Below, piece by piece: positions 1-23,390 of a stretch of 64,000 nt of DNA (position 1 is the stretch's first letter; every line of letters starts with the position of its first letter). The notes beneath the pieces are model-generated. The model was not told the DNA's origin and ran no database searches. It was given only the letters and a program-made list of their open reading frames with translations. The stretch spans positions 5,518,001 through 5,582,000 of the forward strand of contig NZ_CP177354.1 of the NCBI RefSeq assembly GCF_046844695.1, in the 5' to 3' direction. This stretch comes from Pokkaliibacter plantistimulans (GTDB taxonomy: Bacteria; Pseudomonadota; Gammaproteobacteria; Pseudomonadales; Balneatricaceae). Both the position numbers and the translations under genes were made by a program.

Positions 1-12386
<12,386 letters not shown>

Positions 12387-12484
12387 GGATCACAGCCTCG
12401 GTATTTCTCGTCAGAAAAGGGGGAAAAGCCGCACAAAACGTGCGAACAGCGCCTGCCCGCATACAGCAGACGTACCCAGAGAGG

Positions 12485-12510
12485 ACGATGGATCAGGAGG
12501 GAAATTTAAC
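12485..12510 (-). promoter_or_regulatory. Iron-starvation-box-like ECF sigma promoter of the third NRPS gene
   Basis: On the minus strand the sequence reads TAAAT, 16 bases, CGT. This is the spacing and core of PvdS-type iron-starvation promoters. It lies about 100 nt upstream of the NRPS ATG at 12386. The same arrangement, also with CGTC after a 16-nt spacer, precedes the other two NRPS-related transcription units. The match is seen directly; the sigma factor is inferred. Confidence 0.75.
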
Positions 12511-12726
12511 CTTGGCAGGGGGCGTGAAAGGATCGAAAAAGAGATGAGAAAGAAGTGAGAACGGGGCTGAACAGGCGCTGCGCCGCTGGCAGCAGATACA
12601 TTTCCCGCCTTGCCGGAACGGTATTTACCACTAGAATCGGGCGGCGGTTTGAGCGGCGGGAAGCCGTGGAGATGTATCTTGCCTCATACCAGGGACATCC
12701 ATGCAGCCAGAAGGAGCTAAGGAAAG

Positions 12727-13350
12727 ATGGCACGCATTCTCGAATACTTTGTCGGCGGAGGCGCGGATAAAGGGGATTTGCTTTCAAAAGTGGTCGGCGC
12801 GACCAATAACATCAAACTTCATGCTCAGGCTTACCGTGATCAGCAAAAGACTCCTGTTATTACTGATCACTACGGGCACGAGGAATACACTCAACTATTA
12901 ATCCGCATTCAGGCTGACCTCAAGCGCGGCGATACGGTGAATCTGACGGGGCATAGCTGGGGTGGCGGTGCCGCTATTCGTATTGCGCAGAAACTTAAAC
13001 AGCAGGGACAAAGCGTCAATATTCTAATTACTCTCGACCCGGTTTCTCTGCTGCCTCTGACCAGCCCGGTGGGTGCTCGTATCTGGGTCAACGTCTACCA
13101 GAAACAAACACTGGTCGATGCTATCGCTACCGTACCCGTGGTCGGCAACGCTGTTGCCGGTATTGCTTCTGCATTTAGTGCGCCTTTTGCTGACGATGCC
13201 TCTGACACCATTGCTACCCTTGGCGGTCAGCTGGGTTATCAGAACAAAGCCAATATCAATAAGGAAACAACAGTAGGCCATGCAGAAAGCGGTCTCATGT
13301 ATATAGAGGCGCTAAATGCACTCACCGCCAAAGGGGAGCGAAGCTATTGA
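12727..13350 (+). CDS. GHSWGG alpha/beta-hydrolase (lipase-like, possible antibacterial lipase effector)
   Basis: The 207-residue protein carries the nucleophile elbow GHSWGG with Ser77, followed by a candidate acid Asp104 (ITLDPVS) and His185 (TVGHAES). This order and spacing fits a serine hydrolase/lipase triad. There is no signal peptide. AAGGA precedes the ATG. The downstream lipoprotein gene starts inside this gene's stop codon, and a paralogous lipoprotein follows. A cytoplasmic lipase next to duplicated periplasmic lipoproteins is the usual layout of type VI secretion phospholipase effectors and their immunity proteins. That role is inference, and no secretion gene is present in the window. 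It interrupts the NRPS locus on the opposite strand, so it is probably an acquired insert. Confidence 0.7.
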   Translation: MARILEYFVGGGADKGDLLSKVVGATNNIKLHAQAYRDQQKTPVITDHYGHEEYTQLLIRIQADLKRGDTVNLTGHSWGGGAAIRIAQKLKQQGQSVNILITLDPVSLLPLTSPVGARIWVNVYQKQTLVDAIATVPVVGNAVAGIASAFSAPFADDASDTIATLGGQLGYQNKANINKETTVGHAESGLMYIEALNALTAKGERSY

Positions 13351-13952
13351 AAGCTTTATCTATTTTATTTTTAGGGATTGCATTAAGTGGCTGTGCAAAG
13401 AATGTAAAAGTCACTCCACTTTCCCTAAGCCCTGCAATCCTTATCAGTTATGCGGACTGTGGTGAGTATCGCGATGATTATTTAAGGCTGCACGTGCGTT
13501 TTGATTCACCCATGAAAACCTCAGCGGGGGCATTTGCAGCATGGGCTTATATCGACAGAGATAAAAACCATCCAAGCGATAATTCAAATGGGGATACGCG
13601 CGTTCTCTACAATGAGCAGGGCGAATATATTGATACCCTGATGGATGAAAGATCTCGGTATAAGGTATTCAGTGCCGGAGAAGAAGCTGATGTTCTCCTC
13701 TTTTCTGAGCTGATTGTTCCGACAGATAGTTCTCATGATCCAACTCAGCCGAAGCAAGGCATCAGTCTTCTGCACGACAACTATGATCAGTTACGCGTAC
13801 AGATTCGCCTGACCAATATAGTAGGGGGCGCTGACAGCAACACCATGACGTTTAGCCGTGATGAAGTCATAAAAGCGCTAACTAATCAGTCAAAAACAGA
13901 AATCCGGGTGCCACTCAGCCCTCATGCAGAGTGCCCTAACAACACCAAATAG
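13347..13952 (+). CDS. Lipoprotein, putative immunity protein (copy 1)
   Basis: A TTG start overlaps the stop of the lipase-like gene, with GGGGAG about 8 nt upstream. The 201-residue product begins with a short hydrophobic signal ending in the lipobox LSGC, so it should be lipidated and periplasmic. I recognise no family. It is a paralogue of the next gene (14034-14633): shared blocks include VTPLSL, YADCGEYR(D/E)DYLRLH and the last ~45 residues. By position it could protect the producer against the lipase-like protein (inference). Confidence 0.75.
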   Translation: MKALSILFLGIALSGCAKNVKVTPLSLSPAILISYADCGEYRDDYLRLHVRFDSPMKTSAGAFAAWAYIDRDKNHPSDNSNGDTRVLYNEQGEYIDTLMDERSRYKVFSAGEEADVLLFSELIVPTDSSHDPTQPKQGISLLHDNYDQLRVQIRLTNIVGGADSNTMTFSRDEVIKALTNQSKTEIRVPLSPHAECPNNTK

Positions 13953-13964
13953 ACGGTAACCAAG

Positions 13965-13996
13965 GCGAAATGCTGCAATCGTGGCATTTCGCTTTT
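13965..13996 (+). terminator. Rho-independent terminator
   Basis: An inverted repeat GCGAAATG/CATTTCGC with a ~15-nt loop is followed by TTTT. It lies just after the first lipoprotein gene. An almost identical copy follows the second lipoprotein gene, so the terminator was duplicated with the gene. Confidence 0.65.
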
Positions 13997-14033
13997 AAGT
14001 ATTTAAATAGGTAGCCAAAAGGAAAATAGGCTA

Positions 14034-14633
14034 TTGAAAACACTATGGATATTAGCTCTTGGCGCCACATTGGCTGGCTGCACTAAGGAAATCAAAGTCA
14101 CCCCTCTGTCACTCACGCCTGTCACTCTGGTTCGCTATGCAGACTGTGGTGAATATCGTGAAGACTATCTCAGGCTACACTTCCGTTTTGATTCGACGAT
14201 CAAACCTGTAGATGGATCTTTTGCCACCTGGGCTTATCTGGATAACGACAAAAACCACCCCACCACCTCCGACGACTCAGGCAGCATGCTGCTCTACAAA
14301 CAACAAGGGCAATTTGTTAGCCGTTATAACGGAAAGACCTTCCAACCCGGGGAAGAAGCGGATGCGCTCGTGTTTCAGGGGCTGACGGCAAAAGTGCCTG
14401 ATGAACATGACACCTTTGACCCCGAACATCCGAGAGAGGGTATTAACCTGCTCAGGGATAACTATGATCAAGTGCGAATTCAGATTCGCCTGACCAATAT
14501 CGCCAAATGGGCTGACAGCAACACCATGACGTTTAGCCGTGATGAAGTCATAAAAGCGCTAACTAATCAGCCAAAAACAGAAATCAGGGTGCCACTCAGC
14601 CCTCATGCAGAGTGCCCTAACAACACCAAGTAG
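14034..14633 (+). CDS. Lipoprotein, putative immunity protein (copy 2)
   Basis: A TTG start follows an AAAAGGA site. The 199-residue product has a signal peptide with lipobox LAGC after residue 15. It is clearly homologous to the preceding lipoprotein over its whole length. The last ~130 bp of coding sequence and the terminator downstream are nearly base-identical between the copies, while the middle is diverged. This points to an older duplication followed by gene conversion, or to selection for diverged recognition surfaces. No catalytic motif is visible. Immunity to the neighbouring lipase-like protein is an inference from context. Confidence 0.75.
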   Translation: MKTLWILALGATLAGCTKEIKVTPLSLTPVTLVRYADCGEYREDYLRLHFRFDSTIKPVDGSFATWAYLDNDKNHPTTSDDSGSMLLYKQQGQFVSRYNGKTFQPGEEADALVFQGLTAKVPDEHDTFDPEHPREGINLLRDNYDQVRIQIRLTNIAKWADSNTMTFSRDEVIKALTNQPKTEIRVPLSPHAECPNNTK

Positions 14634-14642
14634 ACGATAACC

Positions 14643-14689
14643 AAGGCGAAATACTGCAATCGTGGCATTTCGCCTTATTTATTTTTAGC
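14643..14689 (+). terminator. Rho-independent terminator, copy of 13965-13996
   Basis: The stem AAGGCGAAAT/CATTTCGCCTT has a ~13-nt loop and is followed by a T-rich tract ending in TTTTT. It directly follows the second lipoprotein gene. Confidence 0.65.
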
Positions 14690-14713
14690 AGACAGCCAAA
14701 AGGATCATTGGCC

Positions 14714-15349
14714 ATGCGCACTGTCAGGGATACTAATCAGAGCAAACGGGATTTGCTGCTCAAACGCCGGAATAACCGGAAACGCGCAGTAAAGCCCTTT
14801 TTCCAGTCATCGTTTTCTGTGCTGATGCCGCTGGCCATGCTTGGTATTGCTGCCAATACCTTTGTGCCGCACCACTTCAAACCCGGCGCGATGGTCAACG
14901 ACTACGCCCTGCCCATCGTCATTACGGCACTGCTGGCCATTTATATGATGGGTTCCTGGATACTGGAGAAATGCAACCGCATGCTGTTTACCAGCAGCTC
15001 AGTAAAAAACCTGCTTATTTGCCACGGTCTGATGCTGCTGGCTGGCTATCTCTTGCTGAAACCACTGGTGACCTACTCCATTCCGTCACTTATCAATATG
15101 CAAACAGGCATAATTCAAACCGTCAGGGACAGTGCGCAAAAGCAAAAGGTGAGTACAAAGTATTGCCACTATGAGCTGAACCCAGAATCTCTGAAATCCG
15201 TCCATTTTCAGAATTGTATAGAGTGGCAAACCTACTCGGCATTACCAGAGGGTGAGCTGGCAATTGAAATGGACATTAGATCGTCGGCGTGGGGGATGAC
15301 ATTGCAGAGAATCAGGCGGGTCAATAATAAGCCTTATCCAGCCCATTAA
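14714..15349 (+). CDS. Membrane protein of unknown function
   Basis: I take the ATG at 14714 (AAGGA 9 nt upstream) rather than a TTG at 14708, giving 211 residues. A basic, Arg/Lys-rich N-terminus precedes three hydrophobic stretches (roughly residues 34-52, 66-84 and 98-116). A soluble C-terminal part with two Cys (around TKYCHYELN and FQNCIEW) follows. No family recognised. It is the last plus-strand gene of the lipase/lipoprotein group and converges on the next gene. Confidence 0.6.
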   Translation: MRTVRDTNQSKRDLLLKRRNNRKRAVKPFFQSSFSVLMPLAMLGIAANTFVPHHFKPGAMVNDYALPIVITALLAIYMMGSWILEKCNRMLFTSSSVKNLLICHGLMLLAGYLLLKPLVTYSIPSLINMQTGIIQTVRDSAQKQKVSTKYCHYELNPESLKSVHFQNCIEWQTYSALPEGELAIEMDIRSSAWGMTLQRIRRVNNKPYPAH

Positions 15350-15386
15350 AGTTTGAGCCCACTAACGTTTCAGAAAGGAAAGACGC

Positions 15387-15411
15387 ACCGGCAAAGTCGT
15401 GCTTTGCCGGT
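15387..15411 (-). terminator. Hairpin between convergent genes, terminator-like
   Basis: A perfect 10-bp stem ACCGGCAAAG/CTTTGCCGGT has a 5-nt loop. Read on the minus strand it is followed by a T-rich stretch, so it most likely ends the minus-strand gene at 15447-15866. It sits between two convergent genes and could act on both. Confidence 0.5.
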
Positions 15412-15446
15412 AAAGAGCAGGTCCGGCTACTGGCCAGAACCCGCAG

Positions 15447-15866
15447 TTACTTCGACTCGATACGAATACCCTTCGGCTCGGTCTTGTCGATATACAGCTC
15501 GTAGCCCTTGTCCTTGTTCAGCACCACGGTGCCGTTGTCTTCGACCCGCTCCACCTTGTAGCCGGCCTTTTCCATCTGCTGCTGGGCAAAGTCCAGTGCG
15601 CTGTCGGGGGTGCCTGCCTTAAAGATCAGCTTTTCTGTCACGTTGTCCTCATGGAAGCCGTATTCATAGCCGGAGAAGCGGTCTTTGCCGACCATGGCTT
15701 CGATATTGACCACATCGGGGCCAGACAGAATCCAGTAAGCCAGGGTATCCGGCGTGGTTTCATAGTGCTCGCGAGAGCTGAGGCTGACAGCGTAGGCACC
15801 AAACAAACCAAGCACCATGATCAGAATGATGTTGCCTAATACAAAGGCCTTCATTGGGTTTTTCAT
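15447..15866 (-). CDS. Small membrane-anchored protein, unknown
   Basis: Starting at the ATG at 15866, the product has 139 residues. One N-terminal hydrophobic segment (about residues 8-26) is followed by a charged soluble domain, so it is probably anchored in the inner membrane and exposed in the periplasm. Upstream TTG codons are also possible starts. No family recognised and no convincing Shine-Dalgarno site. GC content and codon use resemble the chromosome rather than the AT-rich islet at 36-38 kb. Confidence 0.6.
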   Translation of the reverse strand: MKNPMKAFVLGNIILIMVLGLFGAYAVSLSSREHYETTPDTLAYWILSGPDVVNIEAMVGKDRFSGYEYGFHEDNVTEKLIFKAGTPDSALDFAQQQMEKAGYKVERVEDNGTVVLNKDKGYELYIDKTEPKGIRIESK

Positions 15867-16055
15867 CAACAAAACTCGGCATCAATACATTGAATCTCCC
15901 ACAACCCAGCCTTCTTTATGGTCAGCCGGACCAGCCTGTGATCATGGGAACGGAGAATGGGGCCAGACTTTACTTGATTGACGAGTGAATGGGCAGGGTT
16001 AACAGGCACTGTTCATCCCGCTGGCGCGCATCGACTTGCTCGAAGCATCATTTGA

Positions 16056-16080
16056 AGCTAGCTTTAGCTAACTTTAGCTA
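16056..16080. promoter_or_regulatory. Repeated AGCTA sites upstream of the toxin-antitoxin operon
   Basis: AGCTA occurs at 16056, 16066 and 16076, spaced exactly 10 bp (one helical turn), partly as CTTTAGCTA direct repeats. They end 15 bp before the antitoxin ATG. Phd/YefM antitoxins repress their own operons through such repeats, so this is the likely operator. Confidence 0.45.
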
Positions 16081-16095
16081 AGGTGAGATAAACCC

Positions 16096-16329
16096 ATGCA
16101 GGTCAATATGCACGAAGCCAAAACTCAACTCTCTAAACTGGGGGAGAAAGCCTGGGCTGGCGAGAAGGTCGTCATCGCCAAATCAGGCAAGCCCTATCTG
16201 GATCTGGTGCCGCACCGAGAACACCAGGCACCCCGCCAGCCTGGGCGCCTGAAAGGCCAAATTTCAATTGCAGAGGACTTTGATCACACGCCAGCTGACA
16301 TTATTGCTGCCTTTGAAGGTGAACTGTGA
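16096..16329 (+). CDS. Type II antitoxin, Phd/YefM family
   Basis: The 77-residue protein opens with a typical Phd/YefM N-terminus (NMHEAKTQLSKL, then GEKVVIAKSGKP), which forms the DNA-binding dimer. The acidic C-terminus (EDFDHTP, AAFEGEL) should bind the toxin. AAGGTGAG stands 8 nt before the ATG. The toxin GTG start overlaps this gene's stop (GTGA), so the pair is translationally coupled. The antitoxin neutralises the PIN ribonuclease and probably represses the operon. Confidence 0.88.
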   Translation: MQVNMHEAKTQLSKLGEKAWAGEKVVIAKSGKPYLDLVPHREHQAPRQPGRLKGQISIAEDFDHTPADIIAAFEGEL

Positions 16330-16712
16330 AGCGGTTATTGCTGGATACACACGTCCTTTTATGGTGGCTGACAGACGACCCCATTCTGGGGGAGAAAGCC
16401 AAAGCCGCCATTCAGGACATACGCAATGAAGTGTACGTAAGCGCTGCCAGTACCTGGGAAATTTCCATTAAAAAGTCGTTGGGTAAGCTACAGGTGCCTG
16501 ACGATATGAGCACCATGATTGAGGACGAAGGATTTATTGGCCTGCCTATCTCCCTCTATCACGGCGATCAGGCAGGCTTGTTACCCAAACTGCACAATGA
16601 CCCATTTGATCGCATGCTGATCGCCCAGGCTCAAGCAGAAGGACTCATCTTGGTTACCCATGATGCGGCCATCATGCAGTACACCGTACAGACACTGGCA
16701 GCAAGCAAATAG
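16326..16712 (+). CDS. Type II toxin, PIN-domain ribonuclease (VapC-like)
   Basis: A 128-residue PIN-domain protein with the expected acidic active-site residues: Asp7 (LLLDTHVLLWW), Glu45 (STWEISIKKS), Asp92/Asp95 (NDPFDRML) and Asp113 (VTHDAAI). The DTHxLLWWL start and ASxWEIxIK block are typical of the Phd-linked PIN subgroup. These are Mg-dependent RNases that cleave RNA when the antitoxin is lost. The GTG start overlaps the antitoxin stop. The pair sits at the edge of the insert that separates the NRPS genes and may stabilise it. Confidence 0.88.
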   Translation: MKRLLLDTHVLLWWLTDDPILGEKAKAAIQDIRNEVYVSAASTWEISIKKSLGKLQVPDDMSTMIEDEGFIGLPISLYHGDQAGLLPKLHNDPFDRMLIAQAQAEGLILVTHDAAIMQYTVQTLAASK

Positions 16713-16797
16713 CCTGCAAGTGCCAGAGCCTGCCCACTATCTGCGGTACAACAAATATTGGACATTGGCCTGTATCACCCGCTCCCCCATGCACTGA

Positions 16798-19700
16798 TCA
16801 ATCCATAAAACTATCCATCAGCGCCTCCAGCTCATCCAGCTTGTCTGCGGTCAGGCCCTGCCCCTGCTGACGATCGATGGCCGCCGCCAGGTCTGCCAGC
16901 TGCGGCTGCTCGTACACCAGCCGTACCGGCAGTGACAGCTGATGCGCTTCATTGATCCGGCTGATCAGGCTGACGGCCAGCAGTGAATGGCCACCGAGAT
17001 CGAAGAAATGATCCTGCCGCCCCACCTGCTCCCGTCGCAGCAAGCTGCCCCACCACTGCGCCAGCTGCTGTTCCGTCGCCGTGGCAGGCGGTTCATAGAG
17101 GCGCTGCGCCTGCTCGGGCTGCGGCAACGCCTTGCGATCAACCTTGCCGTTGGGGGTCAGCGGCAGCGCGGGCAATACCGTCAGCGTAGCGGGCAGCATA
17201 TAGTCAGGCAGCTGACTGGCCAGATAAGCGCGCAGCGCCGTCAGCGTCAGCGCCGGTTCTGTCGCCTCGGCATGAGGCTGGACATAGGCGGCGAGGAAGC
17301 TGCCCTGCGCCCCCTCCCGCACGCTGACCACCGCCTGATGCACGGCAGGATACCGCTCCAGCAGGGTTTCGATTTCCCCCAGCTCGATGCGGAAACCGCG
17401 CACCTTGACCTGATGATCAATGCGGCCCAGATACTCCAGCGCGCCGTCCACCCAGCGCACCAGATCGCCGGTGCGATACAGCCGCTCGCCATGGTCACTG
17501 AACGGACTGGCGATAAAGCGCTCGGCACTCAGTGCCGGATGACGGAAGTAACCGCGCGCCAGCCCCTCGCCACCGATCAGCAGCTCCCCGGCCACCCCGT
17601 CAGCGACCAGCTGTAGCTGCCGGTCCACCACAAACAGTGCGGTGGCCGCCAGCGGCTGGCCCAGAGTGATAGCATCGGGCTGCACCGCCGACAGGCTGGA
17701 CCAGATGGTGGTTTCGGTCGGCCCGTACATGTTCCAAAGCTGCACGCCCTGCCCCAGCAGACTGTCTGCCAGTTCCACCGGCAGCGCCTCACCGCCACAG
17801 AGGGCACGAAAGCCCGTGGGTGCCTGCCAGCCGCTGTCCAGCAGCAGGCGCCAGCTGGCCGGTGTGGCCTGCATCAGCGTGATCTGCTGCTGATCAATCA
17901 GCCGCGCCAGCTGACGGCCATCACGCCGCTGTTCGGCATCGGCCAGCACCAGCGTGGCACCGCAGACCAGCGGCAGATACAGCTCCAGCGCCGCAATATC
18001 AAACGACAGGGAGGTGACCGCCAGCAGCCGGTCACGGGCATTCAGCCCCGGCTGAGCCGCCATACTGTGGAGGAAGTTGCCCAGCGCGCCGTGGCGCACC
18101 ATCACCCCTTTGGGTAAGCCGGTCGAGCCGGAGGTATAGATCAGATAGGCCAGCTGGTCGGGATGAATAGCCAAGGCCGGATCAGTGCTGGGCTGGTCGG
18201 CCAGCGGCAGCTGATCCAGCGCCAGTGCCTGTACCCCGGCAGGCAGGAAGTCGACCTGCGCCAGCAGCGCCGACTGGCTCAGCAGCCAGCGCATACCGCT
18301 ATGCTCTGCCATATAGCGCAAACGCTCAGCGGGGTATTCCGGGTCAAGAGGCACGTAGGTGGCTCCGGCCTTCAGCACCGCCAGCACGCTGATCAGCATC
18401 TCCGGGCCGCGCGTACAAGCCACGCCAATGGCCTGTTCGGCGCCTGCGCCCGCAGTCAGCAGCCCCGCAGTCAACAGATAGTGCGCCAACTGATTGGCGC
18501 GGCGATTCAGTTCGGCATAGCTCAGCGACTGCTGGCCAGAAACCAGTGCGGTTCGCTCAGGCTGCTGCCGTGCCTGCGCTTCAAACAGACGATGGATCAG
18601 CCCCTGCCCGGCACAGTCCGCCAGCGGTTGCTGATCATTACGACCACGCTGCAGCAATGCCTGCTGCTGCAGCGGGTTCAGCAGCTGCAGGTCAGCCAGC
18701 GGCAGCCGCGCCTGCTGTGGCCGGGTCATCTGTTCCAGCAAGCTCAGCCAGTGCTGGCCGAGCTGCTCAATCTGTGCCGCGCTGAAGCTGTCATGGCGGT
18801 ATCGCCAGTCAAAGGTCAGACCCTCGCCGATGTAGATGGTCAGGGTCAGCGGATAGTGGGTCTGCTCGTGGTTAGCCACCTTCTGCATGCGTAGCGCACC
18901 ACGGGCCGAGGGTAGCGCGATGTTGCGCAGTGCCGTGTCGACCGGGTAGTTCTCCACCACCAGCAGGGTATCGAACAGGGCCTGCGTCGTGCCGCTGGCA
19001 GCCAGACGCTGCAGCTGGGCCAGCGGTATATGTTCATGCTCGCGCACATGCAGCTGCTGTTGCTGCAACGCCTGCAACCAGTCGCCCAGTCGCTGCGACG
19101 GTGCCGGAGTGGCCACCACCGGCAGGGTATTGATAAACAGCCCCAGCACCTGCTCAATGCCGCTGATCTCCACCGGACGCCCGGCTACCGTCGCCCCCAT
19201 GCACACCGTGGGCTGCCCGCTGTAGCGCTGCAACAGCAGCAGCCATGCGCCCTGCAACAGGGTATTGAGGGTAATGTGCTGAGCACGGGCATACTGCTGC
19301 CAGTGCGTGGTCTGGGCCGGAGTCAGTTGCCACTGGCGCTGCCCATAACCCGCGGCGGCGACCGGACGCGGCAGGCAGTTGGCCAGATAGGTCGGTTCAC
19401 TTAAAGGTTGTAGAGCCTGCTGCCACTGTTCAAGGCTGGCATCGTTATCCTGACGCTGCAGCCAGCCGATATAGTCGCGGAACTGCGCGCGGGGTAGCGG
19501 CAGGCTTTCTCCGGCATAGAGCTTCAGCACCTCGGTCAGCAGCTGCGCCGTGCTCCAGCCATCCAGCAGCAGGTGGTGGACCGTCCAGATCAGCTCATAC
19601 TGGTGCGCTGCCCTCGCCACCAGACACAGGCGCATCAGTGGTGGCTGCTGCAAGTCGAAGGGCCGGGCCAGTTCCTCACCGGCAATCACATCTGCATCGC

Positions 19701-22700
19701 CTTCGCTCAGGCGCAACGGCAGCTCCACCGCCGCCGCCAGCCACTGCAGGGGCTGTTGCTCATGCTCGATAAAACCGCTGCGCAGCGCGCCATGACGGGC
19801 CACCACCTGTTGCCAGGCAAAGCGGAAGCGGTCCAGATCGAAGCCTTCCCCGGTGATCGCCACCCGCAGCTGATTGACGTAGGCTCCACTGTCATCAAAG
19901 CGACTGTGGAACAGCATGCCCTGCTGCATGGGCGACAGCGGATACAGGTCCACCAGCGGATAGCGCGCCGCCACGGCACTGCGCACCTCCTCACTGACCA
20001 GGGTTTGCACCGCCTGTGGCGCAGCGGCTTGCTGCAACGGTTCCATCACGGTGGCCAGCGCCTGCAGGGTCTGATGTTCAAACAGCTGCCGTGGCACCAG
20101 CTTCCAGCCCTGCTGCCGGGCACGGGAGACAATCTGCAGGCTGAGAATGGAGTCGCCGCCGAGGGCGAAGAAGTTATCCTGCCGCCCGACCTGCTCGCGC
20201 TGCAGCACCTGCTGCCAGATCGTCGCCAGCAGCTGCTCCATCTCACCCTGCGGCGGCTGATAGCTCTGCGCTGTGGCAGGGTCAGCCTCGGCCCGCGCCG
20301 CCAGTGCCTTGCGATCCACCTTGCCATTGGGCGTCAGCGGTAGCTGCGGCAACAGCGTCAGGGTGGCAGGCAACATGTAATCGGGCAGATGCTGGCTGAG
20401 ATAGTGACGCAGCTCCGCCAGCTCCAGCGTGTGCTGCGCTTCCACACAGGCCGCCAGATAGCCGCCACGCGGGTTGTCGCGCACCAGCACCACGCCCTGA
20501 CGGACCGCCGGATGACGGTTGAGGTGCGCTTCGATCTCGCCCAGCTCAATGCGGAAACCGCGCACCTTGACCTGACTGTCGATGCGCCCCAGATACTCCA
20601 GCCGCCCGTCATGGCACCAGCGCACCAGATCGCCAGTGCGGTACAGGCGCTGGCCCTGCCCGCGGAAAGGGTCCGGCAGGAAACGTTCGGCGGTCAGGGC
20701 CGCGCGATCAAAATAGCCGCGCGCCAGCGCATCGCCGCCAATCAGCAGCTCTCCGGCAATACCGGCAGGCAGCAGGTTCAGTTCGGCATCCACCACCCGC
20801 AGATCCGTCGCAGCCAGTGGCTGGCCAAGATGGATGCTGTCCAGCCCGACGCGGGCGCAGGCCGACCAGATGGTGGTTTCGGTCGGCCCGTACATATTCC
20901 ACAGCTCAACGCCCTGCTGCAGCAGGCTGTCGGCCAGATCACGGGGCAGTGCCTCGCCGCCGCAGAGCGCACGAAAACCGCGTGGCGCACGCCAGTGCTG
21001 ATCCAGCAGCAGGCGCCAGCTGGCCGGGGTGGCCTGCATGACGCTGATCTGCTCGGCCTGCAGCAGGGCGGCCAGTGCCGCACCGTCCTGCCGCTGGGAC
21101 TGACTGGCCAGCACCACGGTGCCGCCGCAGATCAGCGGCAGATACAGCTCCAGCGCGGCAATATCGAATGACAGTGACGTCACCGCCAGTAACCGCTCAC
21201 CGGCGTGCAGGCCGGGCTGCTGCGCCATGCTCAGCAGGAAGTTGCTCAGCGCCTGCTGACGTACCATCACCCCTTTGGGCAGACCGGTGGAGCCGGAGGT
21301 ATAGATCATATAGGCCAGCTGTTCAGCATGAACCGGCAGCGCCAGCCGCTGTGCGCTGAAGCAGCGCAGGTCGAGCTGATCCAGCAGCAGTGCCTGTTCT
21401 GGCGGCAGCGGCAGCTGATCCAGCAGCGAGGACTGGCTCAGCACCGTCGCCACCCCGCTCTGCTCCACCATGTACGCCAGCCGCTCACGGGGATAGTCCG
21501 GGTCCAGCGGAATATAGGCGGCACCGCACTTGAGCACGGCCAGCACGGCGGTCAGCAGATCGACCTGCCGGTCGAGAGCGACACCGACCCGGCTTTCACT
21601 GCTGATACCCCGGGCCTGCAGGGCATGGGCAAGCTGGTTGGCGCGCTGATCCAGCTGCCGATAACTCAGCCGCTGCCACGGCGCGGAGTGGTCACCTGAC
21701 ATCGGTGCTTCGGCGGCGAGTGCCACCAGTGCTTCAGCGTCAGGAGTGCGGTCTGCCTGTGCCTCGAACAGTTCGATCAGGGTCGGCAACACCTGCGCCC
21801 CAGGTTCACCGCAGCCCTGCTGCTGCCACGCCGCCGGGGTCGCCAGCGCCAGCTGTTGCAGCGGCAACGCCTGCTGCTGTTCATCCACCAGGGCGTGCAG
21901 CAACTGCAGATAGTTCTCCGCCAGCCGGGCAATGGTGGCCTCTTCAAACAGCTCGGCGGCATAGCTGAACGTCAGCTGCATCTCGCCGTGGTTATCCTGC
22001 AAAGCGCTGCGGCTGGCCTGAAGAGCGCTGCGGCTGTCCTGACAGGTCAGGCTCAGCTCGAACTGGGCCGCATTCTTGTGACTGGCCAGCGGCGTGATGG
22101 TCACACCGGGCAGATTCAGGGCCGCAGCCGCCGGTTGATGCAGATAGTTGAACAGACTCTGGAACAGCGGCGGATGGCTGAGGCTGCGTTCTACCTCCAG
22201 CCCGTCGACCAGCATGTCGAAGGGAATATCCTGATAGTTCTGTGCCTGCTGCACCTGCTGTCGCAGCTGCTCGGTCAGGCTGGCGACCGTCATGCCCTCA
22301 CTGAAATGCAGTGGCAGCACCTGCGTATTGACAAAGAAGCCCACCAACCCCTGAGTTTCACCGCGCTGGCGGTTGGCCACCGGCACCCCGACCCGAATCT
22401 GCGTCTGCCCGCTGTAACGCTGGAGCAGCCAGTGCCAGGCCGCCAGCAGCGGCACAAACAGGGTCATACCCTGCTGCTGCCGGGCCTGCTGCCAGTGCTG
22501 CAGAGCCTGGCGCAGCGGTGCAGGAATGCTGAGTACGTAGTCGGCGCCCTGATATTCGGCCTCGCTGCGCCGGGGATGATCCACCGGCAAGGCCAGCAGC
22601 GGATGCGGTGCGGGCAGCTGCTGACGCCAGTACGCCAGCTGCCGGGTCTGCTCACCGGCCTCCAGCCAGTTGCGCTGCCACAGGGCGTAGTCGGCATAGT

Positions 22701-23390
22701 CGATGGGCAAGGGCGGCAATGGGCTGTCGGGTTGCGCATACAGCCGGGTAAATTCTTCCATCAGAATCTGCAGCGACCAGCCATCGGCGATGCTGTGATG
22801 CAACACCAGCAGCAGCTGATGTTCCGTTGCACTGAGGCGCAGCAGAGCGACACGCAGCAACGGGCCGTGCTGCAGATCGAAAGGTGTGCTGATCAGCTGT
22901 TGTTGCAGGCGCTGGCGCTGTGACGTTCTCTGCTCCACGGTCAGCAGGCTCAAATCCTCATAGCGCCACCACTGCTGGCGCGGCCAGTCGGGCTGCTGGA
23001 ACTGCCGCAGCTGGCCGTCGTCGTCTTCAGCAAACACCGTGCGCAGGGCACCGTGACGCAGGATCAGGCTATGGAATACCGCGGCAATGCGCTCGGCCTG
23101 CACCCCGTCAGGCACCTCTGCCTGCAACTGTACCCCGCCATGAATATGGTAAGCGGCGCTGTCGGGCTGCCACTGCCACAGGAACCACTGCCGTTGCTGG
23201 GCGTAGGAAGGCAACACCCCCTGCGCCCAGTCATGGGGCTGGGCAATGATGGGCAGACGGGCAAAATCCAGCCCCTGTTTAGCCAGCGCCTGCAGAAACT
23301 GGGCGCGCTTGTCCGCAGGCAGAGCCGCAAAGCGACGGGCGATCAGCTGGCTGTCTGGCAGCGCGGCTGCAGCGGCATGTTGGGCATTCA

